Assembly: GCF_000374065.1 (NCBI RefSeq)
Contig: NZ_KB893274.1
Location: forward strand, 1-45,610
Length of the DNA: 45,610 bases
Origin: Spirosoma luteum DSM 19990
GTDB taxonomy: Bacteria; Bacteroidota; Bacteroidia; Cytophagales; Spirosomataceae
Direction of reading: 5' to 3'
In this document: positions 17,158-25,497 of the stretch, in pieces
Layout of the letters: each line of letters opens with the position of its first letter
Numbering within the stretch: position 1 is the first letter of the stretch
The notes under the pieces: generated by a model
The model's database searches: none
What the model was told of the DNA's origin: nothing
Seen by the model: the letters and a program-made list of their open reading frames with translations, nothing else
Made by a program: the position numbers and the translations under genes

Positions 17158-18513
17158 ATGACCACAACCCTGTTGCAATGGGCGCTGGTACTGGCGTCGA
17201 GTATTACGCTGTATTTCGTATCGCCCCTGTCCCGGACCGCGCCCGAATTTTTTAAAGGAGCTCGTAAAGAGCGCAGTCCGAATACCATTTTCCTGACGAG
17301 TAGCCTGGTCATTTCCTGGCTGTTTGCCAAGTCGATTACCAATGCTGCTAATCTCGGTAATAGCTTTGGACTGGTGGGGGGCGTGGCTTATGCAGGGTAT
17401 TACCTGTCGTTTCTGGTAGCTGGTTTTGTCATCGTATCAATGCGCAATAAAGGTGGCTACCGCAGCATTCACCATTTTCTTAAGTCGAAGTTTGGGGGGA
17501 GTGCGGTAGTAGTGTTTACATTCCTGATTATCATTCGGCTGTACAACGAAATATGGTCCAACACCATCGTTATCGGCTCTTATTTCGGGGCGCAGGGCAC
17601 TACCGATTACTACGTGGCCATTCTGGTTTTTACCCTGCTAACGCTGGCCTACACGCTGAAGGGTGGCATGAGCAGCTCCATCATGACCGACGTAATTCAA
17701 CTGGCGCTGTTTATGGTATTGCTGACGGTTATTCTGGGCTTCATTCTGCCGCAGTACGGCGGTAGCCTTAGGCCTTTTCTGAGCAGCGGACGCTGGGAAC
17801 TGAGTCAGGGTGTCGATTTGCTGCTGGTGGCGTTGGTGCAGTGTTTCAGCTACCCATTTCACGACCCCGTCCTGACCGACCGGGGATTTATTTCCGACAC
17901 CCGTACCACGCTGAAAGCGTATTGCTGGGCCGGTGGCATCGGTGCCCTCTGCATCATCTTCTTCAGCTTCGTGGGCATCTTTGCCAAACTTAACGCCCTG
18001 ACGGGTGAAGCACCGGTGGCTGTGGCCCGGTATTTTGGCGTACCGATGTTGCTGCTGATGAACCTCATCATGGTCACCTCGGCGTCCTCAACCCTCGATT
18101 CGGCCATGGCGTCGTTCTCCAAGCTAATCAGCATCGACCTGAGTAAAGCCGCCGTGCCGAGCGTAACGAAAGGACGGTGGGCAATGGTGGCTTTAACAGG
18201 GCTGGGCACTATTCCGGTGTTTTTTGACCCCACTATCCTGTCGGCCACTACCATTAGCGGTACGCTGGTGCTGGGTCTGGCGCCCGTATTTTTGTTCTGG
18301 CATATTCCCGTGCCGCGTTTTGCCTTTCACCTGTCGGTGGTGGGTGGGCTGGTGCTGGGCGGTTTACTAACGTTTTTACCCCTGCCCAACGCTCTGATAC
18401 TGGGCGGTGGCAAGTACGGATCGTTGCTCAGCGTGAACCTGATTACATCGGGTTTTTGTTTCCTGGTTTTCGCAGGCAGTACTGTTTTCCAAAAAAAGAC
18501 CTATGCCAGTTAG
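17158..18513 (+). CDS. Sodium:solute symporter (SSS family)
   Basis: A 451-residue inner membrane protein with about twelve hydrophobic helices. SSS-like segments are FLTSSLVISWLFAKSITNAANLG, an AYTLKGGMSSSIMTDVIQL block (the family's conserved Gly-Gly-x-x-x-x-x-x-T-D-x-x-Q), HDPVLTDRGFISDTRTTLKA and TSASSTLDSAMASFSKLISID. It should import a solute with sodium. The substrate is unknown; by context it is probably what SusC/SusD bring into the periplasm. Its last 11 bases overlap the start of the phosphoesterase gene, so the two are likely translated together. Confidence 0.9.
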   Translation: MTTTLLQWALVLASSITLYFVSPLSRTAPEFFKGARKERSPNTIFLTSSLVISWLFAKSITNAANLGNSFGLVGGVAYAGYYLSFLVAGFVIVSMRNKGGYRSIHHFLKSKFGGSAVVVFTFLIIIRLYNEIWSNTIVIGSYFGAQGTTDYYVAILVFTLLTLAYTLKGGMSSSIMTDVIQLALFMVLLTVILGFILPQYGGSLRPFLSSGRWELSQGVDLLLVALVQCFSYPFHDPVLTDRGFISDTRTTLKAYCWAGGIGALCIIFFSFVGIFAKLNALTGEAPVAVARYFGVPMLLLMNLIMVTSASSTLDSAMASFSKLISIDLSKAAVPSVTKGRWAMVALTGLGTIPVFFDPTILSATTISGTLVLGLAPVFLFWHIPVPRFAFHLSVVGGLVLGGLLTFLPLPNALILGGGKYGSLLSVNLITSGFCFLVFAGSTVFQKKTYAS

Positions 18514-19366
18514 CCCGGACACGCATAATTTTAAAACCCGTAATGGAAGGCTGCTCGTATTTGGGGGCCCCTACTCCAACCTGCAGGCACTGGAAACGCT
18601 CAAAGACATAGCCGACCAGCTTGAGATTCCGGCTGGCAACATCATCTGTACCGGCGATATTGTAGGTTACTGCGCCCAGCCCGAGGAGTCGGTGCAATTA
18701 GTAAAGGATTGGGGTATCCATGCCATTCAGGGCAACGTGGAGCAGAATACCATCCGGGGCGAAGACGACTGCGGGTGTAACTTCACTGAGGGTGGTCGGT
18801 GCGATTTGTTCTCCCGCACCTGGTTCCCCTACACGGTGCAGGCACTGTCGACCCAATCGGTGGCCTGGTTGAGCACCCTGCCGCTCCACCTCTCATTCCG
18901 GTATGCGGGTAAGTCGGTAACGGTGCTGCACGGGGCCGCCACCGGCATCGCTGATTTTGTATTTGCCTCGACGCCCTGGCCGGTGAAAGAAACGAGTTTT
19001 GCCTATACCGGGGCCAATGTGGTACTGGCCGGTCACGCCGGCTTACCCTTTGCGGAGAAACAGGATGAACAGTACTGGCTCAACGCGGGCGTTATCGGGA
19101 TGCCCGCCAATGACGGCACTCCCCGCGTGTGGTACCTGCTGCTTGATGATACCGATGACCAGTTCACCTATACATTCCATGCCTTCACCTACGATAATCG
19201 CAGTGCTCATCAGTTAATGCTGAACAATCAGCTCCCCGGCTCCTACGCACAGACGCTCCTGACGGGTTTATGGGACAACTGCGAGATTTTGCCGGACGCC
19301 GAGAAGGCGCTGCAAGGCAAAACGATTATGCTTGATCAGGTGATTCGCGAACAGGCCGTTTTGTAA
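18503..19366 (+). CDS. Atypical calcineurin-like metallophosphoesterase with altered metal motifs
   Basis: A 287-residue cytoplasmic protein with the metallophosphoesterase framework. Motif 2 is intact (CTGD52-IVGY), but motif 1 reads F-G21-G22-P-Y24-S-N where D-x-H-G-N is usual, motif 3 is GNVE (77-80) rather than GNHD, and the last motif is GHAG (177-180) rather than GHTH. His143 (VLHGAA) is kept. A Cys-rich insert DDCGCNFTEGGRC (88-100) and the LNAGVIGMPANDGTPRVWY segment appear to mark a distinct subfamily, from memory, so the changes may be ancestral rather than decay. Activity and substrate are unknown. The start overlaps the symporter stop, linking its job to the imported solute. Confidence 0.82.
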   Translation: MPVSPDTHNFKTRNGRLLVFGGPYSNLQALETLKDIADQLEIPAGNIICTGDIVGYCAQPEESVQLVKDWGIHAIQGNVEQNTIRGEDDCGCNFTEGGRCDLFSRTWFPYTVQALSTQSVAWLSTLPLHLSFRYAGKSVTVLHGAATGIADFVFASTPWPVKETSFAYTGANVVLAGHAGLPFAEKQDEQYWLNAGVIGMPANDGTPRVWYLLLDDTDDQFTYTFHAFTYDNRSAHQLMLNNQLPGSYAQTLLTGLWDNCEILPDAEKALQGKTIMLDQVIREQAVL

Positions 19367-19782
19367 ACTGGCACCAACAGCCTGCTACTTGCTGTAGTCT
19401 GCGGGGTTTGGTCATGATTCCGTTTCATGAAAGCGGTTGGCTCCGGATAACGTCAGCAGCGTGACTAGTTCTCAGTTTTGATAAAGATTGACGGCGCATC
19501 ATACCTAATTATAACAGACGGTGGATGTGGCATGTAACGAGGTAACCGATACCCTAAAACCAGCGTAAGAACGAGATCGCCCGGTAACTGAGTGGGGACT
19601 GCTACCTCGTTTATCCTGCCTACTTTCAAACAATTTCCACTTTTTTCACTCACGCCCGTAACAATTACACCACACAAAGAATTAAAACCCCGTTGATGTG
19701 ACAATGAACAGTTTATTTATCATTGTTACGGACGTAACTTTGTACTTTCTACCTTGTTGCTGTATTCAAAATACTTACTTGT
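19367..19782. other. 416-bp intergenic region
   Basis: No supported gene. An open frame on the minus strand (19465-19704, 79 codons) has no recognisable similarity. A short imperfect hairpin (ccg-tttcatgaaa-gcgg, 19420-19436) lies 54 bp after the phosphoesterase stop and may end that transcript, although no T tract follows. The right end contains the -7 element of the response regulator gene. Confidence 0.5.
19735..19742 (+). promoter_or_regulatory. -7 element (TAACTTTG) for the response regulator gene
   Basis: Exact TAnnTTTG match, 40 bp ahead of the ATG at 19783. Only a T-rich GTTTAT, not a full TTG, occupies the -33 region. Confidence 0.5.
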
Positions 19783-20220
19783 ATGGATGACCAACCCTTT
19801 GAAATCCTGGTAGTTGATGACGATCCAAGCGTTATTGATTTGTTTAAACGAATAGGCAAACATACGTTTTCAGAAGCAACTTTTACCTGGACACAATCAC
19901 ATCAGGAAACCATCTCCTATTTGTCACGCCCAGCCAGCACTCTCCCCCGACTAATCTTGCTGGACATTGATTTCCAGACGGGTCCCGACGGCTTGTCAGC
20001 ACTTCCGGAATTGGTTAACCAATTTTCCGGGCAGTTACCCATTATCATGTTCTCCAACTCAAACGAACAGGATCAAATCAAACGGGCATATTCCTACGGT
20101 GCGGTTGCTTACACCCAAAAGCCGCAGGAGTTGCAGGAGTGGAAGAATTATGTCAGCATTTTAAGAAGGCACTGGTACGAAACAGCAGTTCTTCCGCCAC
20201 AAATTTGTAAAAAGGCGTAG
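19783..20220 (+). CDS. Single-domain (receiver-only) response regulator
   Basis: A 145-residue CheY-like receiver with all key residues: the acidic pair Asp12-Asp13 (LVVDDDPS), phospho-acceptor Asp61 (LILLDIDF), Ser91 in place of Thr/Ser of strand 4 (IIMFSNSN), and Lys113 (YTQKPQ). No output domain follows, so it would act by protein-protein contact or as a phosphorelay intermediate. No kinase is adjacent; it converges on atpZ with a 65-bp gap. A single -7 box precedes it, so it is probably monocistronic. Confidence 0.9.
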   Translation: MDDQPFEILVVDDDPSVIDLFKRIGKHTFSEATFTWTQSHQETISYLSRPASTLPRLILLDIDFQTGPDGLSALPELVNQFSGQLPIIMFSNSNEQDQIKRAYSYGAVAYTQKPQELQEWKNYVSILRRHWYETAVLPPQICKKA

Positions 20221-20285
20221 TGCTTTTACACGGGAGCAGCCACTTCGGTGGGTAACCTGAACTATACCCACAGCCGTTTCCTTCG

Positions 20286-20561
20286 CTACCTGTTGGTTAA
20301 TTGCCGGATAAATAAATAGAGTGATGCGCCAATGGCGGTCAGAGACAAGACAATGGTCCAGACGGGCCGTTGGTTCTGCTGCCAGGCATCCAGTTTCATA
20401 CCTGCCCATACGCCCAGCCCAATGGTAGCCAGCATTTGAAAGGCAATGCCGCTGAACTGAGCAAACGACGTTGTTTTCTCCGTCACTTTCTTTAACGGCT
20501 CGTCCGCCCGGGCGGGTTTGCGGGGGCTTTCAGAATCAGCCTGGTCGGGGGCGTTCTCCAT
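20286..20561 (-). CDS. atpZ: AtpZ/AtpI-family protein, apart from the atp operon
   Basis: A 91-residue protein from the ATG at 20561 (MENAPDQADSESP); the frame opens 11 codons earlier. A charged, Pro-rich N-terminus is followed by the AtpZ-type two-helix hairpin: FAQFSGIAFQMLATIGLGVWAGMKLDAW and PVWTIVLSLTAIGASLYLFIRQL, with the conserved G-x-x-x-G-x-x-L-D. Such proteins lie beside F0 genes and help assembly or magnesium/calcium supply. Here it sits about 9 kb from atpB, divergent from porW/sprE. The symbol follows the family; its function here is inferred. Confidence 0.82.
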   Translation of the reverse strand: MENAPDQADSESPRKPARADEPLKKVTEKTTSFAQFSGIAFQMLATIGLGVWAGMKLDAWQQNQRPVWTIVLSLTAIGASLYLFIRQLTNR

Positions 20562-20677
20562 AGAGTTTACGGTTTGGTATAATATACCGTGCAAAATTCG
20601 TTAATTTGACCAAACGTTCCATATAATCAATGCATATGGCAACGTTTTACTACGATTGACCACGCGTTTTTGTTCGG

Positions 20678-22933
20678 ATGTTCCGCTATCGTCATACTCC
20701 TTTTCTACTTTTCCTTACGGTCCTGGTTGCCCTGACCGGTGGGTTACTTTCCTGCTCCCAGTACAGCACCGGAACCGTCAGCAAAGGCTACCATAATCTC
20801 ACGGCGCACTATAATGCCTACGTTATTGCCCGCGATGAGATTAATGAAGCCGAGCGTGTTTTGTTCAAAAACCGGCAGGAGAACTATAATCAGCTGCTGC
20901 CCATCCTGTTGCCCGTTGATTCCAACGCCACCGCTCCCGTAAAACAGGAGCTGGAGGATGCCATCAAAAAAGCATCACTCATTCCCGAACGCCACCAGAA
21001 CAGCAACTGGCTCGATGATGCCTACAACCTGATTGGCCGGGCCCGGCTGCTGAAACAGGATTTACCCAATGCCATCGAGGTATTCAAATACGTTAATACC
21101 AAGGGCACCAATGAGAATGACAAGCACACAGCTCTGGTAGGCCTGATGCGGGCTTATGTAGAGGGCGGGGACTATACCAATGCCCTAAACGTAGCGGAAT
21201 ACCTCCGTACGCAACCGCTTAACAACGGTAACACCCGTGATTTTTACCTGACAAAGGCGTACCTGCACCAGCGGGCGGGTGAATACGCCACCGCCGTCGG
21301 TATTCTGGAAGCCACGTTTCCCAGCCTGAAAAAAGGTGAAAAAACGGCCCGGCTGCACCTGATTGCGGGGCAACTATACGACCTGATTGAGCAACCGGCC
21401 AAAGCTGTCGAGCAGTACCAGCAGGTGCTCCGGTCGCGCCCTACCTACGACCAGTCCTTTTATGCCAACCTCTACGCTATTCAGAGCAATGGCCTTACCG
21501 GCGACCAGAAGCGGATGGCCCAGTCTTCCGAAACGTTTGACCGGTTGCTGAACGACCGGAAGAATGAAGACCTGAAGGATAAAATCTATTTTACGATGGG
21601 CCTGCTCGAAGCCCGGAGTGGGCACATCGACCAGGCCATCAAACGTTACAGCCAGTCGATTCAGGCGGCCGGGTCCAATACCACGCAGGTTCCCTACACC
21701 TACCTGGAAATTGGCAAATTGTATTTCGAAAAAAAGACCGATTACCTGAACGCCAAAGTGTATTACGACAGCGCCCTGGCCCTGCTGCCTAAACAATCGC
21801 CCGATTATGCCACCCTGCTGAGTCGCAAAACGACCCTCGATGAGTTTGTTCAATATAAAACAACCATCCGGACAGACGATAGCCTGCTGGCACTGGCTAA
21901 ACTGGACCCAGCAGCCCTCGATCAGCTGCTCGACAAAGTCATTGACCAGCGCGAAAAAGAAGACAAAGAACGGGCCGCGCTGGCGCAGCAAATCATTGAT
22001 AAGGCAACCAACGGAAACAGTACCGTAGTGCCGGGGGCTACCAACTCGAATCTGGCACCCGGCGAACGATGGGTGTTGTATAACCCCATTGCGCTGAGTC
22101 AGGGGAAGCAGGAGTTTGGCGTAAAATGGAGCAACCGACCGCTGGAGGATAACTGGCGACGAACCAATAAGGAAGAATCGGCAGCGATAGCGGGCGTAAA
22201 TAGTCCGGTGCAGGGAGGTTCGCCATCGGTTCAGGCCATCAACCCCAACCCTACGCTTCCCAACTCCCAGGCAGCCCAGGCAACGGATGCCACTATGGCA
22301 CTGGCAACGGGTCGGAAATCGCAGAAAGAGGGGATGAAACTCAAAATTCCGTTTGCGCCGGGAGCACAGGTAGCTGCCAACCAGCGGATTGAAAGTGCCC
22401 TCTATAAGCTGGGGAAACTGTATAAGTTTCAGTTCAATCAACCTGTCGACGCTATCCAGACGTTCGAGCAGTTGCTGAGCCGGTATCCCAGCACGATTCA
22501 GAAACCAGAGGTGTATTACCTGTTGTACCTCTCAAACGAGCAACTGAGCAGGGAGTCGTCGTGGAAAGATAAACTGTTGGCCGAATACCCGAATACCTCC
22601 TATGCCCGTTTGACGGGTAAGGTCGTTAATCAAACAACGGATTCGGAAGCGCAGGCGCAGAAAACGTACACCGAAATCTATGAACTCTACAAAGCCAACA
22701 ACCCGACCGAAGCCCTGGCCCGGGCCGAAAATGCGCTCGGTCGGCTGGCCGGTAGTCAACTGGAGGACAAATTAGCGTTATTGCGTGTTATCCTGATTGG
22801 CAGGGTGAAACCCATAGATGCCTACCGCCAGGCCCTGGCCGAATACGTACGCGACTATCCGGGTAGCCAACTCCTGCCAAACGTGAAAGAGATGCAGGCT
22901 GCGGCTGAACAAACAGCCGCCAATAGAAAATAA
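20678..22933 (+). CDS. porW: T9SS accessory lipoprotein PorW/SprE, TPR-rich
   Basis: A 751-residue lipoprotein: the signal peptide ends in the lipobox LLSC with Cys26. The stretch SKGYHNLTAHYNAYVIARDE directly after it is typical of the PorW/SprE family. Successive TPR-like helices run through about residues 105-400 (YNLIGRARLLKQDLPNAIEV, TYLEIGKLYFEKKTDYLNAK) and again at about 570-740 (YKLGKLYKFQFNQPVDAIQT). A Gln/Asn/Pro-rich low-complexity stretch sits between them. SprE is needed for gliding in Flavobacterium and PorW for protein secretion in Porphyromonas; it is thought to link T9SS trans-envelope parts. It fits the four T9SS-type secreted proteins at the right end of the window. PBP1A follows 47 bp downstream. 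Confidence 0.87.
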   Translation: MFRYRHTPFLLFLTVLVALTGGLLSCSQYSTGTVSKGYHNLTAHYNAYVIARDEINEAERVLFKNRQENYNQLLPILLPVDSNATAPVKQELEDAIKKASLIPERHQNSNWLDDAYNLIGRARLLKQDLPNAIEVFKYVNTKGTNENDKHTALVGLMRAYVEGGDYTNALNVAEYLRTQPLNNGNTRDFYLTKAYLHQRAGEYATAVGILEATFPSLKKGEKTARLHLIAGQLYDLIEQPAKAVEQYQQVLRSRPTYDQSFYANLYAIQSNGLTGDQKRMAQSSETFDRLLNDRKNEDLKDKIYFTMGLLEARSGHIDQAIKRYSQSIQAAGSNTTQVPYTYLEIGKLYFEKKTDYLNAKVYYDSALALLPKQSPDYATLLSRKTTLDEFVQYKTTIRTDDSLLALAKLDPAALDQLLDKVIDQREKEDKERAALAQQIIDKATNGNSTVVPGATNSNLAPGERWVLYNPIALSQGKQEFGVKWSNRPLEDNWRRTNKEESAAIAGVNSPVQGGSPSVQAINPNPTLPNSQAAQATDATMALATGRKSQKEGMKLKIPFAPGAQVAANQRIESALYKLGKLYKFQFNQPVDAIQTFEQLLSRYPSTIQKPEVYYLLYLSNEQLSRESSWKDKLLAEYPNTSYARLTGKVVNQTTDSEAQAQKTYTEIYELYKANNPTEALARAENALGRLAGSQLEDKLALLRVILIGRVKPIDAYRQALAEYVRDYPGSQLLPNVKEMQAAAEQTAANRK

Positions 22934-22980
22934 TCCGTTTCGGCCCCCGAGCCGACAAGCTATTAATCCTTAAAGCAAAA

Positions 22981-25350
22981 ATGATTGACTTTGCCCCCGG
23001 AAAATTCCGGACCATTATAAAAAATCTGTGGCGCTTTTCGCTGCTGGGTATCCTGGCATTAGTGCTCTACGTGCTGGCCGTCAGCTATAATTTCCTGTGG
23101 CTCTTCGGTGGTATGCCGAGTTTGAAAGCATTAGAAAACCCCAAGAGCGAAGAAGCCTCGGAAGTGTACACGGCCGACAACCAGCTACTGGGGAAGTATT
23201 ACTCCGAAAACCGTACCCCCATTGAAATATCGCAGGTGTCGCCCAATGTCACCTCCGCCCTGCTGGCAACGGAGGATGCCCGTTTTGTCAAACACGCTGG
23301 TATCGACCCCCGGTCGCTGTTCCGGGCCGTTAGTGGTATGCTCACCTTCCGCGACGCGTCGAGTTCGGGGGGCGGTAGTACGCTGACCCAGCAAACGGCT
23401 AAAAACCTGTTCGATACCCGCCGGGAAGAGCTGCGCGGCCCACTGGGCAACGTTCCCCTGCTGGGGCTGGTAATCGCCAAAACCAAGGAGTGGATTCTGG
23501 CCGTTCGGCTGGAGCGGAACTACACCAAGCAGGAGGTGATGATGATGTACCTCAACACGGTATCGTTCGGTAATAACACCTATGGTATCAAAACGGCGGC
23601 CAAAACCTACTTCAGCAAAGAACCCTGGGCACTAAATGTGGAGGAAGCCGCCCTGCTGGTCGGGATGCTTAAAAACCCCACCCTGTACAACCCCCGTTTG
23701 TACGAAGACCGCACCCGCGACCGCCGGAATGTGGTGCTGAGTCAGATGAAAAAGTACAAATTTCTGACGGCCGAACAGTTTTACACCTATAAGAACAAAC
23801 CCCTGAAACTGGATTTCAGCATCGAAAACCAGAACACGGGTATGGCCGCTTATTTCCGGTCGGTCGTTAAGGAGGATATCAAACGGTGGATTAAGCAGTA
23901 CAATGAAGAAAACCCCGATGCCGACCTGGACCTGTACACCAGCGGGCTAAAGATTTACACCACCATCGACTCCCGGATGCAGACCTACGCTGAGGAAGCC
24001 GTGATGGCCAACATGCGCGACCAGCAGACGAAATTTTACGAGCACTGGCGCGGCCGAAACCCCTGGGTACAACCCAAGAAAGTGGGCAAAAAAACGATCT
24101 ATGAAGAGAGTCCCGGTTTCATTCAGCGGGTAGCGCGCCGAACCAGCCGCTACAAGCAGCTAAAAATCACGCACGGTGACGATGAAAAGGCAATCTGGGC
24201 GGAGATGAATACACCCGTCAAGATGAAGGTGTTCGTGTACAGTGGTCGGGGCAATCGAAACGAGAAGGACACAACCATGAGTTCGCTGGATTCGATTCGC
24301 TATTATAAACGATTGCTTAACACAGGTTTCATGTCGATGGACCCCCGAAATGGGTATGTAAAAGCCTGGGTGGGCGGTATTAATTTCAAGCATATGAAGT
24401 TCGACCACGTGCGCCAAAGTCGTCGGCAGCCGGGTTCAACCTTCAAGCCATTCATTTACCTGACCGCTATGGACCAGGGTTTTGTAACCCCCTGTAGCCA
24501 CGTTACCGATCAGCCCACTACCTTCCTTCATGGCGAGGATAACAATGGCGGCCCCGCCTGGACCCCTAAAAACTCGAATGGAAAATACAGTTATCAGAGT
24601 TTATCGCTTCGGGAGGCATTAGGCCGATCGATAAACACAGTTAGTGCCCAGCTAATCAAAAAAACCAGGGCAGCCGAAGTTATAAAATATGCCCACGAAA
24701 TGGGTATCCAAAGCAAAGACCTGCCCGAAAACCCAACGCTCTGCCTTGGCACGGGCGATGTGTCCGTTTATGAAATGGTCAGTGCTTACTGCGCCTTTGC
24801 CAACGGCGGTATGCGCGTTCGCCCGATGATGCTGATTCGGATTACCGACAAGAATGGCCAGGTACTCAAAGAGTTTTCGCCCGATGCCAAACAGGTTATC
24901 AGTGCCAACCGGGCCTACGAAATGCTGCACCTGATGCGGGGAGCCGTGGAAGAACCCAATGGCACCGCGCAACGGCTGCGCACGCAGTACAAACTGTCGG
25001 AGGGGGGCAATGAGATTGCGGCCAAGACCGGTACGACATCCAACTACTCCGATGCCTGGTTCATGGGGCTGACCCAGCACCTGGTGTCGGGTCTGTGGGT
25101 GGGGGGCGATGACCGGGCCATTCACTTTAGAACGATCGAACTGGGGCAGGGTGGCCGGATGGCCATGCCCGCTTGGGCCATGTACATGCAGAAAATATAC
25201 AAGGACCCGAGTCTGACGCAGTATCGACCGGAACCCTTCCGCAAACCGAACAACTTCCAAATCGACTGTGGTGGGTACTACATCGACTCATCCCAACGGT
25301 ATATTCCGCCCAAAGTGGTGCCGGAAGATGAAGACGAGATTTTGCAGTAA
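22981..25350 (+). CDS. Bifunctional penicillin-binding protein 1A (GT51 + transpeptidase)
   Basis: A 789-residue class A PBP that polymerises and cross-links peptidoglycan. One N-terminal membrane anchor (SLLGILALVLYVLAVSYNFL) is followed by the GT51 domain: catalytic Glu98 in ATEDARFVKHAGID, then GGSTLTQQTAKNLF and ERNYTKQEVMMMYLNTVSFG. The transpeptidase domain has S486-T-F-K (QPGSTFKPF), S-I-N (GRSINT) and K682-T-G (AAKTGTTSNYSDAW). All motifs are intact and the length is normal. It may share a transcript with porW/sprE and is closed by a strong intrinsic terminator. Confidence 0.96.
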   Translation: MIDFAPGKFRTIIKNLWRFSLLGILALVLYVLAVSYNFLWLFGGMPSLKALENPKSEEASEVYTADNQLLGKYYSENRTPIEISQVSPNVTSALLATEDARFVKHAGIDPRSLFRAVSGMLTFRDASSSGGGSTLTQQTAKNLFDTRREELRGPLGNVPLLGLVIAKTKEWILAVRLERNYTKQEVMMMYLNTVSFGNNTYGIKTAAKTYFSKEPWALNVEEAALLVGMLKNPTLYNPRLYEDRTRDRRNVVLSQMKKYKFLTAEQFYTYKNKPLKLDFSIENQNTGMAAYFRSVVKEDIKRWIKQYNEENPDADLDLYTSGLKIYTTIDSRMQTYAEEAVMANMRDQQTKFYEHWRGRNPWVQPKKVGKKTIYEESPGFIQRVARRTSRYKQLKITHGDDEKAIWAEMNTPVKMKVFVYSGRGNRNEKDTTMSSLDSIRYYKRLLNTGFMSMDPRNGYVKAWVGGINFKHMKFDHVRQSRRQPGSTFKPFIYLTAMDQGFVTPCSHVTDQPTTFLHGEDNNGGPAWTPKNSNGKYSYQSLSLREALGRSINTVSAQLIKKTRAAEVIKYAHEMGIQSKDLPENPTLCLGTGDVSVYEMVSAYCAFANGGMRVRPMMLIRITDKNGQVLKEFSPDAKQVISANRAYEMLHLMRGAVEEPNGTAQRLRTQYKLSEGGNEIAAKTGTTSNYSDAWFMGLTQHLVSGLWVGGDDRAIHFRTIELGQGGRMAMPAWAMYMQKIYKDPSLTQYRPEPFRKPNNFQIDCGGYYIDSSQRYIPPKVVPEDEDEILQ

Positions 25351-25360
25351 TAAGAAAGAA

Positions 25361-25386
25361 GCCAGCCTGTTGCTGGCTTTTTTCTT
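25361..25386 (+). terminator. Intrinsic terminator after the PBP1A gene
   Basis: gccagc (25361-25366) pairs with gctggc (25372-25377) across a five-base loop. The A-rich left flank extends the stem against the following T run (ttttttctt, 25378-25386). It lies 11 bp after the stop. Confidence 0.88.
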
Positions 25387-25497
25387 GTCGGAATAACTGG
25401 CAACCTTTAGGCTATATTCTGTGTTTTATAAGGCAGCTTCGTCTGCCCGTCAGTGATTTTATTTACCGTTCATTTCGGCCCGTTGCCGACCCGTTTT

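Noticed and set aside
19465..19704. 79-codon minus-strand frame in the gap before the response regulator
   Set aside because: No recognisable similarity; too weak to call a gene.
21374..22441. 355-codon open frame antisense to porW/sprE
   Set aside because: A shadow of the real gene: no signal, domain or leader, and the residue composition looks like reverse-read coding DNA.
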